64,000 nucleotides of DNA from Favolaschia claudopus. Lineage: Eukaryota > Basidiomycota > Agaricomycetes > Agaricales > Mycenaceae. The notes beneath the pieces are model-generated. The model worked only from the letters and a program-made list of their open reading frames with translations. It was not told where the DNA came from and did no database searches. Position numbers and translations under genes: made by a program. Location of the stretch: assembly GCA_037176885.1 (NCBI GenBank), contig JAWWNJ010000021.1:1736001-1800000 (forward strand), read 5' to 3'. Position 1 is the stretch's first letter. Each line of letters starts with the position of its first letter. Below are positions 33,601-43,866 of this stretch, in pieces.

Positions 33601-35550
33601 GTGAAATGGTGGTGTATATAATTTTAACATCACGATTACCGAGTTCAGAGGCAGCGTGATTGAGTTTCTTCCAATTCCAAAGTCGGCTCGGCCTCCGGTG
33701 GATAGTACTCCTGTGGGTCCTGGGGTTCCACCACTATTCGTTGAGGTTGGCACACATCGTGTCGGCGCAGATCCTAAATTCGGCACACGAGCGAAAGTCG
33801 GTCTATAAAACGCGGGTCCGGATCCAGGGAGACCAGCACATGAGTGAGGGGGGGAGGGTTGATTGATCCTGGCCCAATTCTGTACGTTCGAGTCCCTTGA
33901 GACGCAATAGAAGACCCAAGCATAGGTGCAAAGCAAGAGCGATAACGGGAGCGGAGAGATCGGACCGGAATTAGCGGTTGCCATGCGGAGGTTACCGGAA
34001 AGATACCCGACTTGTCCGAATGTCGTGCAGGATGCCAGCGAAGCATCGTCCGTCGACGAGCAGAGGTGGCTGAGAGGGTGAAGCTCGGATCCAAGGTGGC
34101 CAGTAGCAAGCCCGATGTGAGGGGTATCCGTGCCCATGGTTCTAGAAGTCCATCTCCGACGCAAGTAATTGTCGTCAGCTTAGTCGGCGCAAGCATGCTG
34201 TGGTGTCGGTTTCGCGCCAGGTGCGGCTCAAAGACGTCCGATTCAGTTGGCGAGGGTCCGAATGAGGCCTCGCGGTCCAATACAAAGTGCGACACGGGTC
34301 CAGGGCGGTCCAATATCAAGGTTTTCTCCGTCGGCACAAACTCGCGAAAACCCGTATCAACTTGGACTTGAACTTCGGAAGTGGAGCGGTGAAGAACAAA
34401 TATCTGGCTGGCAGTCGTCGGACTTGTTGAGGAAGCATCAGACAAGCAGGCTATTGCTTTCCTGAAGCTTCCCCGCTGTGCTAACTCTTCGGTCCAGAGT
34501 TTGAGTAAGTAAAAGTTTGTGTAGAGAACGTCCAATGAAACCAGCGCAAGATTAAATGTGCATATACAAAAATGTTTTCTGGGAGGCAAGAACCGGTCGG
34601 AAATGGGTGACCATCACCTATTCCGAGCACGAGTAGCAAGTCGACGGCAGCCACACCAGTGAGCGGGTAAGGAGAAAGACGGCAATGCAATAAATAATTC
34701 CGACATCTTGTGAGAAACAGAGCACAACTTTGGATTTTGTCAGCAACCTGGACTATTTGTTGGCAACTTTAAAATGTGCTGCTACAACCCTCTCAATTCT
34801 CTATTTACAGGTTGGATTAGGGGCAAATATATTTGTATCAACTTTCGGAGCTCCGCCGGTGTAGTCCCGGCAACCAGCGGGCATACCCAATACCACTTCG
34901 ACAACTTGGTTCGCCCCATCAGCACGGCCCGAGCAATTAATCGGCTTCGCTCGCCGGCATCAGTGTTGTTTTATTCTCCCGGTGCTGTGGTTGTGAAGTG
35001 ACTTGAAAGGTTGGAATTACCTGCCTGTTTGACTTTCAAAAACTGCTTTGGCTTGCCTCGTGACATATTCAGGAATCAGAATTGAAGTGAAAGGGTGAAT
35101 CGATATCATTATTAGAGAGGATTAAGGCCCGAGTCAACTCATTTGAACCATAGTACATGGGTGTTTCTGCGCTTCAAAAATAATAGAAATAGACAGAGAG
35201 ATACACCGTGACATTCTATTGACATACTGAGGTTTTTTGTGGGGTTCAAAGTAGAAATATTCAGCACATCATTCGCAAATCACGGCTTAATGATGCGGAA
35301 ATGATGGCAGAAGCTTGCCGAGCGATCGCCACTTGGTTGCACCTGAACAGTTGCTGACACCCGATGTTGCAGTTGTCTCCAAACTTAGTTGCTTCCCCAT
35401 AAAGTTGTGATGCACTGAATGTTGCTGACTTTGTAATCAAGTTGTGTCCTATGCAACATATTCATGGATTTTATCGAGTTGCCGCTTTTCTTGTGCCAAA
35501 TCTACCAAGTTGTCGATTTTGATTTTTTGCACAGTACTCTATATGTGCCA
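33601..35550. other. unassigned sequence, with a long open minus-strand frame
   Basis: A 271-codon minus-strand frame (33774-34589) and an overlapping 203-codon frame (33553-34164) lie upstream of the EEP fragment on the same strand. They could be the 5' part of the same element, but I recognise no motif. Beyond 34,600 I see only short AT-rich sequence with scattered CAACTT/AAGTTG words. Confidence 0.3.
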
Positions 35551-35552
35551 TA

Positions 35553-35740
35553 CAGTCGTCACTGCCTTAACACATACCCCTCGGTGGGGCAAAAAAAGTA
35601 TGGGTTATGAGGGTTTTATGGGTTATCGCAGGTAAATATCGCGTAATTTGGGCACTTTTACACTGTAAACCGAGGAAAATTTGCCTCCAAGATTATGGGT
35701 TATGGGGAAGTACAGGTATGGGTTATGATAGTGACGACTG
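35553..35740 (-). mobile_element. 188-bp MITE of the CAGTCG / TAACCCATA family, copy 3
   Basis: Same ends, same length and same TATGGGTTA subterminal motifs as the pair at 3.1-3.5 kb, oriented like the copy at 3332-3518. TA flanks at 35551-35552 and 35741-35742. Internal sequence differs at several sites, so it is older than or separate from the other two insertions. Confidence 0.85.
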
Positions 35741-35822
35741 TACTACTACAAAAAAGCATGCTGGAAACGAACGAATATTATTTCGACACCATCAAAGCTT
35801 GTTGGTCGCTGTAAGGGCCCAG

Positions 35823-38294
35823 GCCCAGTGAGAATCCCGTCTGGGCGGGTCTGCTCGGATGTGGTGAGATCTGTGCATTCTCGGATCCCAGATGTGAGCA
35901 TATCAGCCCATCCGTCAACACCTCAGAAAATATAGACTTTTTGTCTGGGCTAAAATGCTCCAATATGCTCATCTATGCTATGCTCTGCGCTGGTCTGTCC
36001 TATGTGATTCCACTCAATTAATTGAATATAATTGAATAAAATCCAATATTTTTCAATTCCACTACCTAATACACAATTCGAGAAATAGGAAAAAGACGCC
36101 AAGTCCCACCGTCCGCTACAAAGTCCAATCTCCCGCGTCCTCTACCCTCTCCCGCCAGAATAATGTCCTGTTACCAGAGGGCAAGATCAGCGGCAGTAAA
36201 ACTTCTGGTAGACAGGCAAGCTTACCCTGTCAACCGGCTTATTTCCGTCGTCCGATTTCTCGCGTCCGTTCATTGTCAGAGATAAGACTCGTGTTGCTAT
36301 AAGACAGTGTTAGCGCAGGTATACCAAGCACGAAAACCACCCTTACCCGCAGAATCATAGCAACCGGCAGGCCACAAACCATCCAAGGGCACGCCCATGT
36401 ATGAAGCTAAAGAACAGCGTAAACCTGGCGTGATGCCAATAAAGAGACGGCTTACCTCTTCTAGCCCCAGGCGACAACACACTTCAAAACATAGATACCA
36501 TTACCAACTCACACGAAGCGTGGCGCCGTAAGACTAGCCCGCCGGCGCGAATGGAGAGCATGGCGCTTCAGAATGAAATAGTACCTATGAGGTGTTAGCT
36601 GTCAGCATAAGTGGTGGAAGAAGAAATGGCACCGAATACGAAACAAAAGGAAGCAGAACTATAGGCATCTGCTGCGGCTGAAGAGTGTCAGTACGGTTTC
36701 TACAGGAAAGGAAGACGAGGTGAAGAACCAGGTAACGTACAAGCGAAGTGATATGGTGGGAGAAGGAGGAGACCGAGGTTCAAAGAACAAGACGGAAAGA
36801 ACGATATATGTTCAGCCAACACCTCGAAGGAGGCGACGGCAGGCTGGCGGAAGGCGCGCCGACGGTGATTAGATAGAGCGAAAGAGAGGAAAATCAAGAA
36901 AGAACGAGGCCGCACCTTTTCCGTTGCCAATGTTCGTCTGTCCCGTGGCCGCCGCTAAAGAGTGCGTGAATCGCGCTGGGAAGAGTGTCACCGCCGTGGT
37001 ATTCTTGACGAAGAATTGACTTTGTGGTATCCTACAGTGGGGCGCGTCACAAATCAGCGGCGAGATGAAGTGCGAACGACAAAGATTTACCAATACGACA
37101 TGGCGCGGGAGAGCTTGAATTGTGCAGGGAGCAGGCTTCGCAGGTGGGGGCGCCGGGCAGCTTGCTATCGGGAGTATCAAAGGCGAACGTAGGGAAGAAA
37201 GCGAACAGACAACGCGGACGGACAACGAACTACAGTGCGGCACTCGGGAGAGGACTTGGAGATGGTGGTGGTACGGGAACAAGATGCATTTCAAACTCCG
37301 ACCGTCTCCCGCGTCTTTGGACGTGTTCCCACGCTGCGTTTCGCCGTCGAAAGCGCATTCCGAAGTCGGGTGCAAGTCGGTTGCCAAGACTTTCATTCAG
37401 AAATTGTCAGTTTCTCCGATCTCGGGATAAATATCCCCTACTCTGTTTACAGAGGTAGGGTTCTGTGGTGCTGAAGTGCAAATTCTCCCCTCAGTCGCCT
37501 TTGATAGCATCAAGATCATTACGGCATTTACGGCCGTATTACTCCACAGGATTTCGTTGCTAGTCGTTGCTCCACACTATGTGCCGGCCGCCGGCAGCAG
37601 ATTTCCGAAATTTGTCTGGATGCCGTATAAGCCTTTGATTTTAGGAGCTTCCTCCCAACCATGCCGCAAAGCAGTTAGGATGGCAGAGCCGCCCGCTAGC
37701 CGACGCCAAGCCGTCAATGCCGAAGTCATGATCAAAAGCTAGGAGCATCCACCGGCCAATGAGAGCTGGTCGGCGCGTGAGCGTCGACCGAGCGAGCTTT
37801 GGCCCGCCTTGTCACCAAAAAAATATCATTACAGTTCATTTATAACTATTAAGACACCAACGTTAAAACTTAAGCCTCAGCCAGTGCCAATGAGAGCTGG
37901 TCGGCGCGTAAGCGTCGACCGAGCGAGCTTTGGCCCGGCTGCCTTCAAGACCTTGCAACAACCTTGCATGGGTATACACTGAAACATATCTCAGTTGTTC
38001 CAGGCACTCTGACCCATGAAAACTGGCATCTTATAACCGTTAGGGTATATTAACATTTAGGCATCAACAATAGAGCCCCCATATCCATTCTAAAAGTACC
38101 GTGAAAAATATTTCTTTCGGCCTTTCAAGGGGATCAAATTTCGCATTAACATATCTGAATCAGAGTAGGGGACCGGTGCTTGCACCGCTATCGATAGAAT
38201 TCTTGGATATTCTGATATGCTGTTCGGCAGATTTCAGCAGATGCAGCAGATCTGCCCATGTTTGAGCATATCCGCCCAGACGGGATTTTCACTG
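35823..38294. mobile_element. 2.5-kb TIR element inserted in an LTR
   Basis: TIRs CAGTGAGAATCCCGTCTGGG at 35826 and, inverted, CAGTGAAAATCCCGTCTGGG ending at 38294. The flanks GGGCCCAG at 35815-35822 and 38295-38302 form an 8-bp duplication of LTR sequence; three extra bases sit at the left end. The interior holds several minus-strand GT-AG-like blocks around 36,190-36,600 that look like short exons, but I recognise no transposase. A 51-bp direct repeat (AATGAGAGCTGGTCGGCGCG) occurs at 37756-37806 and 37887-37937. Confidence 0.7.
37756..37937. repeat. 51-bp direct repeat, two copies 131 bp apart
   Basis: Copies at 37756-37806 and 37887-37937 sharing GCCAATGAGAGCTGGTCGGC and continuing through CGAGCTTTGGCCCG, with one or two differences. 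Possibly a remnant of another insertion inside the 2.5-kb element. Confidence 0.7.
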
Positions 38295-38526
38295 GGGCCC
38301 AGGAGCCAAGTCGATAACAAACCTGGGGATCAGAGATCCCCAGTGGACGACTTATATACAAGAGGTGACGTAAGATATGACATAAGTGAGCACAGCATGA
38401 TGTCTTGGAGAACTTCTGCCCAAGTCAGAAGACGTCATAGCTGTGGAGTCCCCTGACATCACCCCCTCTTCAAGATTCGTCGCCTGGACGAAGATCAAAG
38501 CTAAGCCCAATAGAATGAATGATCCT

Positions 38527-39025
38527 TTAAAATCCTGGATCGCCACGGAAGAGTAGGTTGCCCTGGGAGTCGATCCGCGAATCAGACGCAGACACTGCAC
38601 CGCCTCGCCGTGCCGTCTGTTGTCGACGTCCCCTTTCAGGTCGAATAGCATCAATGGCCATAGGCGAAGGAGCTACTGAACGTGGAGAGGGGGACGGGAC
38701 GGCAGTGGGCATGGCCACCGAGTAAGGAGTAGAGCTGGGGCGGGGAGTAGGAATAGGGGACGCCATTACCTGCGTAGGAATAGAGATGTCGGCCCTATGG
38801 GGTAGGGTGTTAGTTAGAGGCGGGGTAGGAAGACTCCTGTGGTGCAAATCGCACCCCAGACTTCCTTGGCTGTGTAGCGGCACCTGGGTGCGGCTGAGCA
38901 CTGGCCGCTGGAGGGGGTGGAACCAGGGCTGGTGGCTGAGACGGATGGACGGGGTGTGCTATAACCCTCCTCCTCCTCACTGCACTCTCTACAATCTTCG
39001 TCAAGATAGAACCAGTACGGTGCAT
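38527..39025 (-). pseudogene. C-terminal remnant of the KH element ORF
   Basis: The minus-strand sequence matches the Pro-rich C-terminal half of the KH protein (PHPGAATQPRKSGVRFAPQE... to RIDSQGNLLFRGDPGF). It is split into two frames by an indel near 38,790-38,815, and the KH domain itself is absent. Upstream of 38,959 a different sequence is joined, ending at a run of 21 A (39163-39183). Confidence 0.8.
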
Positions 39026-39426
39026 CGGAGACCACGGACAACGTGCTGGGAAGGTGTACCAGAAGCTGGCCGAGGTAGTTTAACTAGTCGCTCGAAGAGG
39101 GCTTGTGGTGGACCCGTCGCTGGTTTAGGTGTCTCAGCGTGCGCCACGGCGCAGTGTTCATGAAAAAAAAAAAAAAAAAAAAATAGGTGTATTACGGAGC
39201 CCGTAACAGGAGAAATGCAATCAAAAGGGCTATGGATACAGAGAAAGCATAAACGAGAGCTAAAAATTGCCCAGAATCCGTTCAAACGGTTTGGAAATAG
39301 ATTTTATCGGTGTTTGCCCGCCCGTTTCCAAAATTCTATGATGTCACGCATAACGCTGAGACCGTTTCTGGTTTCCATGCGTAGCGTTTCCAGTCACGCT
39401 CGAGGGTCTGTTTCACTGCTACAGTA

Positions 39427-40070
39427 GGGGCGCTCAATTCTTAGCTCGTCGGCTCGTCTCGTCCCAGAAATTATTTAATTGCATGATGAGCTGATGAGCT
39501 GCTGATCCCACTCAGCATTTCTCTAGTGTTGCCGGAAGCTGGAGCTAGCTCCGAGCTGAGTTCAACTCCAACTCGACCCCTTCCCAAAAGCGGCACCTCG
39601 AGGTGATGCCAGCTCGCCTCGACTCCACCCTCGACGACGGTCCCTCGTCACCCAAAGCGGACGACGTGACATTTCTGGTGGTGTAACTGAGTGACATCAC
39701 ACTCCCTCCCCAGTTTCTGTATGGGCCGTTTCTTGGCCGTTTTCGACGTATAAAAAGCAGTTTGAGCTTGAAGAGAGCTCAGGAAAACCTTCCCCATAAG
39801 AATTTGGTCCATTCTCCCCTAAAATTTTGCCCTTCGGGTGGAAAGATGAACCCTGGGACACTGGATTCCCATATCCGGTATCAGCTCTGAGCCAGCTCCG
39901 GTCAACTCGAGCTGACAGCGAGCTGATGGGCAATCAACTCGAGTTCAGCTCCAACTCAGCTCCCGGCAACACTACATTTCTCTCCACTTCCCATCAAATT
40001 TTGATCCCCTCATCAAAAAATCGATATTTTACGGACGAGACGAGCTGACGAGCTAAGAATTGAGCGCCCC
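39427..40070. mobile_element. MITE with GGGGCGCTCAATTC ends, interrupted by another MITE
   Basis: TIRs GGGGCGCTCAATTCTTAGCT of about 40 bp, TA flanks at 39425-39426 and 40071-40072. Subtracting the nested element and one 8-bp duplication leaves 185 bp, exactly the length of the uninterrupted copy at 40620-40804. Confidence 0.92.
39524..39974. mobile_element. 451-bp hAT-like MITE nested in another MITE
   Basis: TIRs TAGTGTTGCCGG, with GAGCT-rich subterminal repeats. Perfect 8-bp duplication CATTTCTC at 39516-39523 and 39975-39982. Related to the shorter elements at 54547-54717 and 54988-55148, which have the same ends. Confidence 0.93.
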
Positions 40071-40617
40071 TATATTATATTTAAATGCTCGCGCTGGAAA
40101 TAAAAGCTTGCTAGGCACGGGACGAGAGCAGATATTCGTGCGAAATGACCTTTTCAGGCTCAATCCACCGGTTATGTGCCGGGAACCGGGCCCGATCTCG
40201 TGCGCCAACGGATACCTCAGAACCCAATTTGGTTTTTTTGGCGGCATTTCGGCACATTGAGCGCAAATGACCACCAACGTCTGCCCCGCCGCGACCGACC
40301 GCAATGCCCGCCACCCTCAAGATCTTGTCAGAAACTGGTCCCCGTCGGTGCCGTCGACTGCTGCCGTCTGACTCAGGTCTCGCCCTCCAATCGTCTTCGT
40401 GTTCAGCTGAAGGCACGATTGGATCCTGGTTTTGTCTCCCGCCTGCTTGTTGCCGCCGCCGCTGCCTGTCCTCTCTCTGACCTCGCCGCCGCCGATTCTC
40501 TGCTTGGACTGCTTTGCTCTTTGCTGGTTGTTGGGACTTCTGGATGTTCTGAAAGTGTGGACAGTTAGCTTTGGGTTTTCAGGTGCGTTTACACTATATA
40601 TATTATATACCGTATAG
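40071..40617. other. unassigned sequence
   Basis: Pyrimidine-rich GCC/CTC stretch at 40,430-40,520 that would give an Ala/Leu-rich peptide. No gene supported. Confidence 0.35.
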
Positions 40618-40619
40618 TA

Positions 40620-40804
40620 GGGGCGCTCAATTCTTAGCTCGTCAGCTCGTCTCGTCCGTAAAATCTCGATTTTTTGGTGAGGGGATCAAAATTTGATGGG
40701 AAGTGGAGAGGAATGCGGAGTGGGATCAGCAGCTCATCAGCTCATCATGCAATTCAATAATTTCTGGGACGAGACGAGCCAACAAGCTAAGAATTGAGCG
40801 CCCC
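40620..40804. mobile_element. 185-bp MITE with GGGGCGCTCAATTC ends (intact copy)
   Basis: Same TIRs as the element at 39427-40070, opposite orientation, TA flanks at 40618-40619 and 40805-40806. It shows the interior uninterrupted, so it serves as an empty-site control for the nested insertion. Confidence 0.92.
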
Positions 40805-40809
40805 TAGTA

Positions 40810-41120
40810 CAGTTTACACCAGCTCCACTTCAGCCGAATCTGATTTTCGCTTCCGCCACCCAAAGAACACCAGGAAAAAACAGGGGGTTACAGCCGTTTT
40901 GGAAACAATATACGGGTTTCGATTGAGTGGTGCTCGTTCGTTTGTGCTTACGTTTGTTGACGATTCTGTCATCGGCAAAGCCGGGGGCACCACTTTTTGG
41001 GGCGTTGCCGTACCACATCAAGTGCCGCTGGTCCCTTGTTTTGGCCCTTGCACGCAAGTCATGGCCCTGTCGAGCTCTGGGCAAGTAGCAGCTGAGTCTT
41101 GATCCTCAGTTCTCTGTTTT
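40810..41120 (+). repeat. dispersed repeat family R1, member A
   Basis: Blocks CAGCTCCACTTCAGCCGAAT, CAGCCGTTTTGGAAACAATA and a block containing GCCCTGTCGAGCTCTGGGCA recur at 43440-43590, 49089-49355 and 50620-50750 in different orders and orientations. No protein is recognisable. Confidence 0.75.
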
Positions 41121-41227
41121 TTCCTGGTGTTCTTTGCGGTATGAACGAAAATCGAAAACGAAAACGCGGCTAGCTGATAATGATCAGGCGGCCTTCCAGG
41201 CCATCAAGTCCATCAATTGCCAGCATT

Positions 41228-41412
41228 TGTAAGGGGAGAAGGGCCCAGGAGCCAAGTCGATAACAAACCTGGGGATCAGAGATCCCCAGCGGACTACTTA
41301 TATACAAGAGGTGACGTAAGATATGACATAAGTGAGCACACAGCATGATGTCTTGGAGACAGAGAACTTCTGCCCAAGTCAAAGGACGTCCTAGCTGTGG
41401 AATCCCCTGACA
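41228..41412 (-). repeat. 3' LTR of the KH element
   Basis: 185-bp direct copy of the 5' LTR, next to the purine tract at 41413-41425. Confidence 0.92.
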
Positions 41413-41475
41413 TCACCCCCTCTTCAAGATTCGTCGCCTCGACGAAGACCAAAGCCCAGTAGAATGAACGATCTT

Positions 41476-42522
41476 TCAAAATCCTGGATCGCCACGGAAG
41501 AGTAGGTTGCCCTGGGAGTCAATCCGCGAATCTGACGCAGACACTGCACCGCCTCGCCGTGCCGTCTGTTGTCGACGTCCCCTTTCAGGTCGAATAGCAT
41601 CAATGGCCATAGGCGTAGGAGCTACTGAACGTGGAGAGGGGGACGGGATGGCAGTGGGCATGGACACCGAGGGGGCATAAGGAGTAGAGCTGGGGCGGGG
41701 AGTAGGAATTGGGGACGCCATTACCTGCGTAGGAATAGAGATGGTGGCAGGGTTATGGGGTAGGGAGTGAGAGGCGGGGTAGGAAGACTCCTGTGGTGCA
41801 AATCGCACCCCAGACTTCCTTGGCTGTGTAGCGGCACCTGGGTGCGGCTGAGCACTGGCCGCTGGAGGGGGTGGAACCGGAGCCGGTGGCTGAGACGGAT
41901 GGACGGGGTGTGCGCGCTTCTTCAGCGGGCGAGCGCCCTCGCCAGAAGCGTTCGGCAAAACCGGCACCGGGCCAGGAGGGGGAGGGGCAGGGTCCCCGGA
42001 AAGGCGTGACGGACCTTTCTTCTTAGAGCGGATACGCTTACGCATGAAACGCTTCCCAAGCGCAATTAGCGCTTCACCGATTTGCTGGTCGGTACCACGG
42101 ATAGATACACGGCGCTCCAAGGGGGAAGCCTTATCAGTATAGGCTCGAAGTTGGGCGCCGGAGATGTCGTGCGACTGATGAAGACCCTTACCACCACGGC
42201 CAACGATATGCCCGACGACCGAGTCAGGCACCACAAGCGTACACGAGTAGCGGGACGGTGCGTCCTGTGCAGTAGGGAGGGTTTCGGCGAGTGGTATGGC
42301 GGTGTGGCCGACAGCGATGATGGCAGGGGTAGGGGCCGGGGTTGAAGGTTCAGAGCCCCAGCGAGCGCCATCCCAGGAGAAGCGCCAGGCATGCCCTCGG
42401 GGAGTAGAGGCTGCAGTGTCCCCAAACTCAAGACGATCAAGACGGTCGTGGACGCGCTGTAGTTCGCTTCGAAGGAGAGTGCAGTAGGAATAAAGGTCCT
42501 GAGGAACTGCGGGGGTTGCCAT
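41476..42522 (-). CDS. KH-domain protein of an LTR retroelement
   Basis: A 348-codon intact frame from Met at 42522. Residues 8-33 have a heptad-like LLRSELQRVHDRLDRLEF segment that could form a coiled coil. Residues about 93-160 are a type-I KH fold: CTLVVPDSVVGHIVGRGGKG, with the GRGG loop at 108-111 that grips single-stranded RNA or DNA, then SGAQLRAY and RRVSIRGTDQQIGEALIAL. A basic patch RKRIRSKKKG follows, then a Pro-rich linker and a conserved C-terminus RIDSQGNLLFRGDPGF also found in copy 2. No CCHC knuckle is present. The KH domain may take over the RNA-binding job of gag nucleocapsid (inference), or the ORF may be a captured host gene. Confidence 0.85.
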   Translation of the reverse strand: MATPAVPQDLYSYCTLLRSELQRVHDRLDRLEFGDTAASTPRGHAWRFSWDGARWGSEPSTPAPTPAIIAVGHTAIPLAETLPTAQDAPSRYSCTLVVPDSVVGHIVGRGGKGLHQSHDISGAQLRAYTDKASPLERRVSIRGTDQQIGEALIALGKRFMRKRIRSKKKGPSRLSGDPAPPPPGPVPVLPNASGEGARPLKKRAHPVHPSQPPAPVPPPPAASAQPHPGAATQPRKSGVRFAPQESSYPASHSLPHNPATISIPTQVMASPIPTPRPSSTPYAPSVSMPTAIPSPSPRSVAPTPMAIDAIRPERGRRQQTARRGGAVSASDSRIDSQGNLLFRGDPGF

Positions 42523-42627
42523 AGCAAGGGAGGTGTAAGGTCGATGGTAGGATGAGGGCAGAGTAGGAAGTAGGGTGGTCGGCTGGGGCTAGGAGAGTGC
42601 CAGAGTCGAATAGAAGGTTTGTTATGC

Positions 42628-42812
42628 TGTAAGGGGAGAAGGGCCCAGGAGCCAAGTCGATAACAAACCTGGGGATCAGAGATCCCCAGCGGACTACTTA
42701 TATACAAGAGGTGACGTAAGATATGACATAAGTGAGCACACAGCATGATGTCTTGGAGACAGAGAACTTCTGCCCAAGTCAAAGGACGTCCTAGCTGTGG
42801 AATCCCCTGACA
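42628..42812 (-). repeat. 5' LTR of the KH element
   Basis: 185 bp. No difference from the 3' LTR was noticed over its length, indicating very recent insertion. Contains an internal palindrome GGGGATC-x-GATCCCC and a TATATAAG box on the minus strand. Confidence 0.92.
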
Positions 42813-43439
42813 GCATTCAGAAACGAAAATGACCGGTTTCAACACGGCAAACAAGCCGAAAGGACTGGATTGATGTCACAGTCACAGTATATCAATGTAC
42901 GTGGTCTATTGTGTCATCGGCCGCTTGCCGAACGCGTCCGAGTGGCTGTACCAGGTCACGCACACGGCGTGTTTTAGCACTCTAAATTAATTGAAGAGTG
43001 AAGATCACTCCACTTCAAAATCATAAAATAGAAATTTTTACGATACCCAAGTATGAGATTCGTGGCAAACGTGATATAGACGAACACTAAAGGTAAATAG
43101 GAAACAAGAATGGACTACATAAAGTAAACAAATATTATTATTTTATATTTATCTCTTAATTTGTGTTGGCTGCCGGCAGTAGCTAAGTTGCACGAGCACG
43201 GGAAAAAACCAAGAAAAAACGGCAATTTCGGTTACTTTTAAGTAGAAGCCGAGCATCGGAACGGGACCAACGTAACTCGATCGATCAAGCATGTACGTGA
43301 CCGTGACCCTTGGCGTCATAGAGCCGACCTTGACTTGTTCCGTGCCGACTGCTTCATTTTCGTTTCTGAACCTGCTGCCGAAGGGCACCACCGGCCATCT
43401 ATCGGCTATTCTATATATAGTCGTTTTCGTTTTCGTTTC
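42813..43439. other. unassigned AT-rich spacer
   Basis: No gene or element end recognised. AT-rich between 42,970 and 43,160. Confidence 0.4.
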
Positions 43440-43590
43440 TAGTATATACTCTGTTCTTTGGGTGGCGGAAGCGAAAATCAGATTCGCCTGAAGTGGAGCT
43501 GGTGACGGGAAGCAAAACAAAGGTAAGCACAAACGAATGAGCACCACTTGATCAAAACCCGTATATTGTTTCCAAAACGGCTGTAGGAGG
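43440..43590 (-). repeat. dispersed repeat family R1, member B (inverted)
   Basis: Inverted copy of blocks seen at 40810-41120 and 49089-49230 (TGGCGGAAGCGAAAATCAGA through CCGTATATTGTTTCCAAAAC). Confidence 0.75.
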
Positions 43591-43866
43591 CCACCTTGAC
43601 CGCAATATGACGCTTTACATGCACTAGTTGCTGTCTTCACTCTCGTCGAGTGGTTAATCATTACCTTGTTTCTTGAATGTAGATAGATAAATTCTGGTTG
43701 CTGGATAATATCATAGCTGACTTCAATGTTTCTCGTTTGGCCAAGACGCGTCCGAGACGCGCTCAGTTGACAAACGTAAGGCCTTCCACGTGCTGGGAAA
43801 GCATTATGTCATGTCAGACTGGGGGAGGCCAAGGGGTTTCTCCAACAGACGTTTAGCCGCCCAATT

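Larger units (their letters stand above)
35810..38959 (-). mobile_element. KH-domain LTR element, copy 2, degraded and interrupted
   Basis: The plus-strand left LTR starts at 35810 (TGTAAGGG, with an 8-bp internal deletion relative to the complete copy). It is interrupted at 35823-38294 by a TIR element, and resumes to 38458 (CCCTGACA). The internal region matches the complete copy at 41413-41929 up to 38959, where similarity stops abruptly. The second LTR is missing. Confidence 0.8.
41228..42812 (-). mobile_element. complete LTR retroelement encoding a KH-domain protein (1,585 bp)
   Basis: Two 185-bp LTRs at 41228-41412 and 42628-42812 (plus-strand ends TGTAAGGG and CCCTGACA) with a perfect 5-bp duplication GCATT at 41223-41227 and 42813-42817. 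Orientation is minus: a TATATAAG box lies in the upstream LTR (42697-42704), the only large ORF is minus, and a purine tract GAAGAGGGGGTGA abuts the downstream LTR. There is no gag, protease, integrase or reverse transcriptase. Confidence 0.93.

Noticed and set aside
33774..34589. A 271-codon gene on the minus strand
   Set aside because: It is open, but has no motif, no splice context and an equally open overlapping frame; left as unassigned.
41476..42522. An ordinary host KH-domain gene
   Set aside because: It lies between two matching LTRs with a 5-bp target duplication, and part of it recurs in a second LTR-linked copy.
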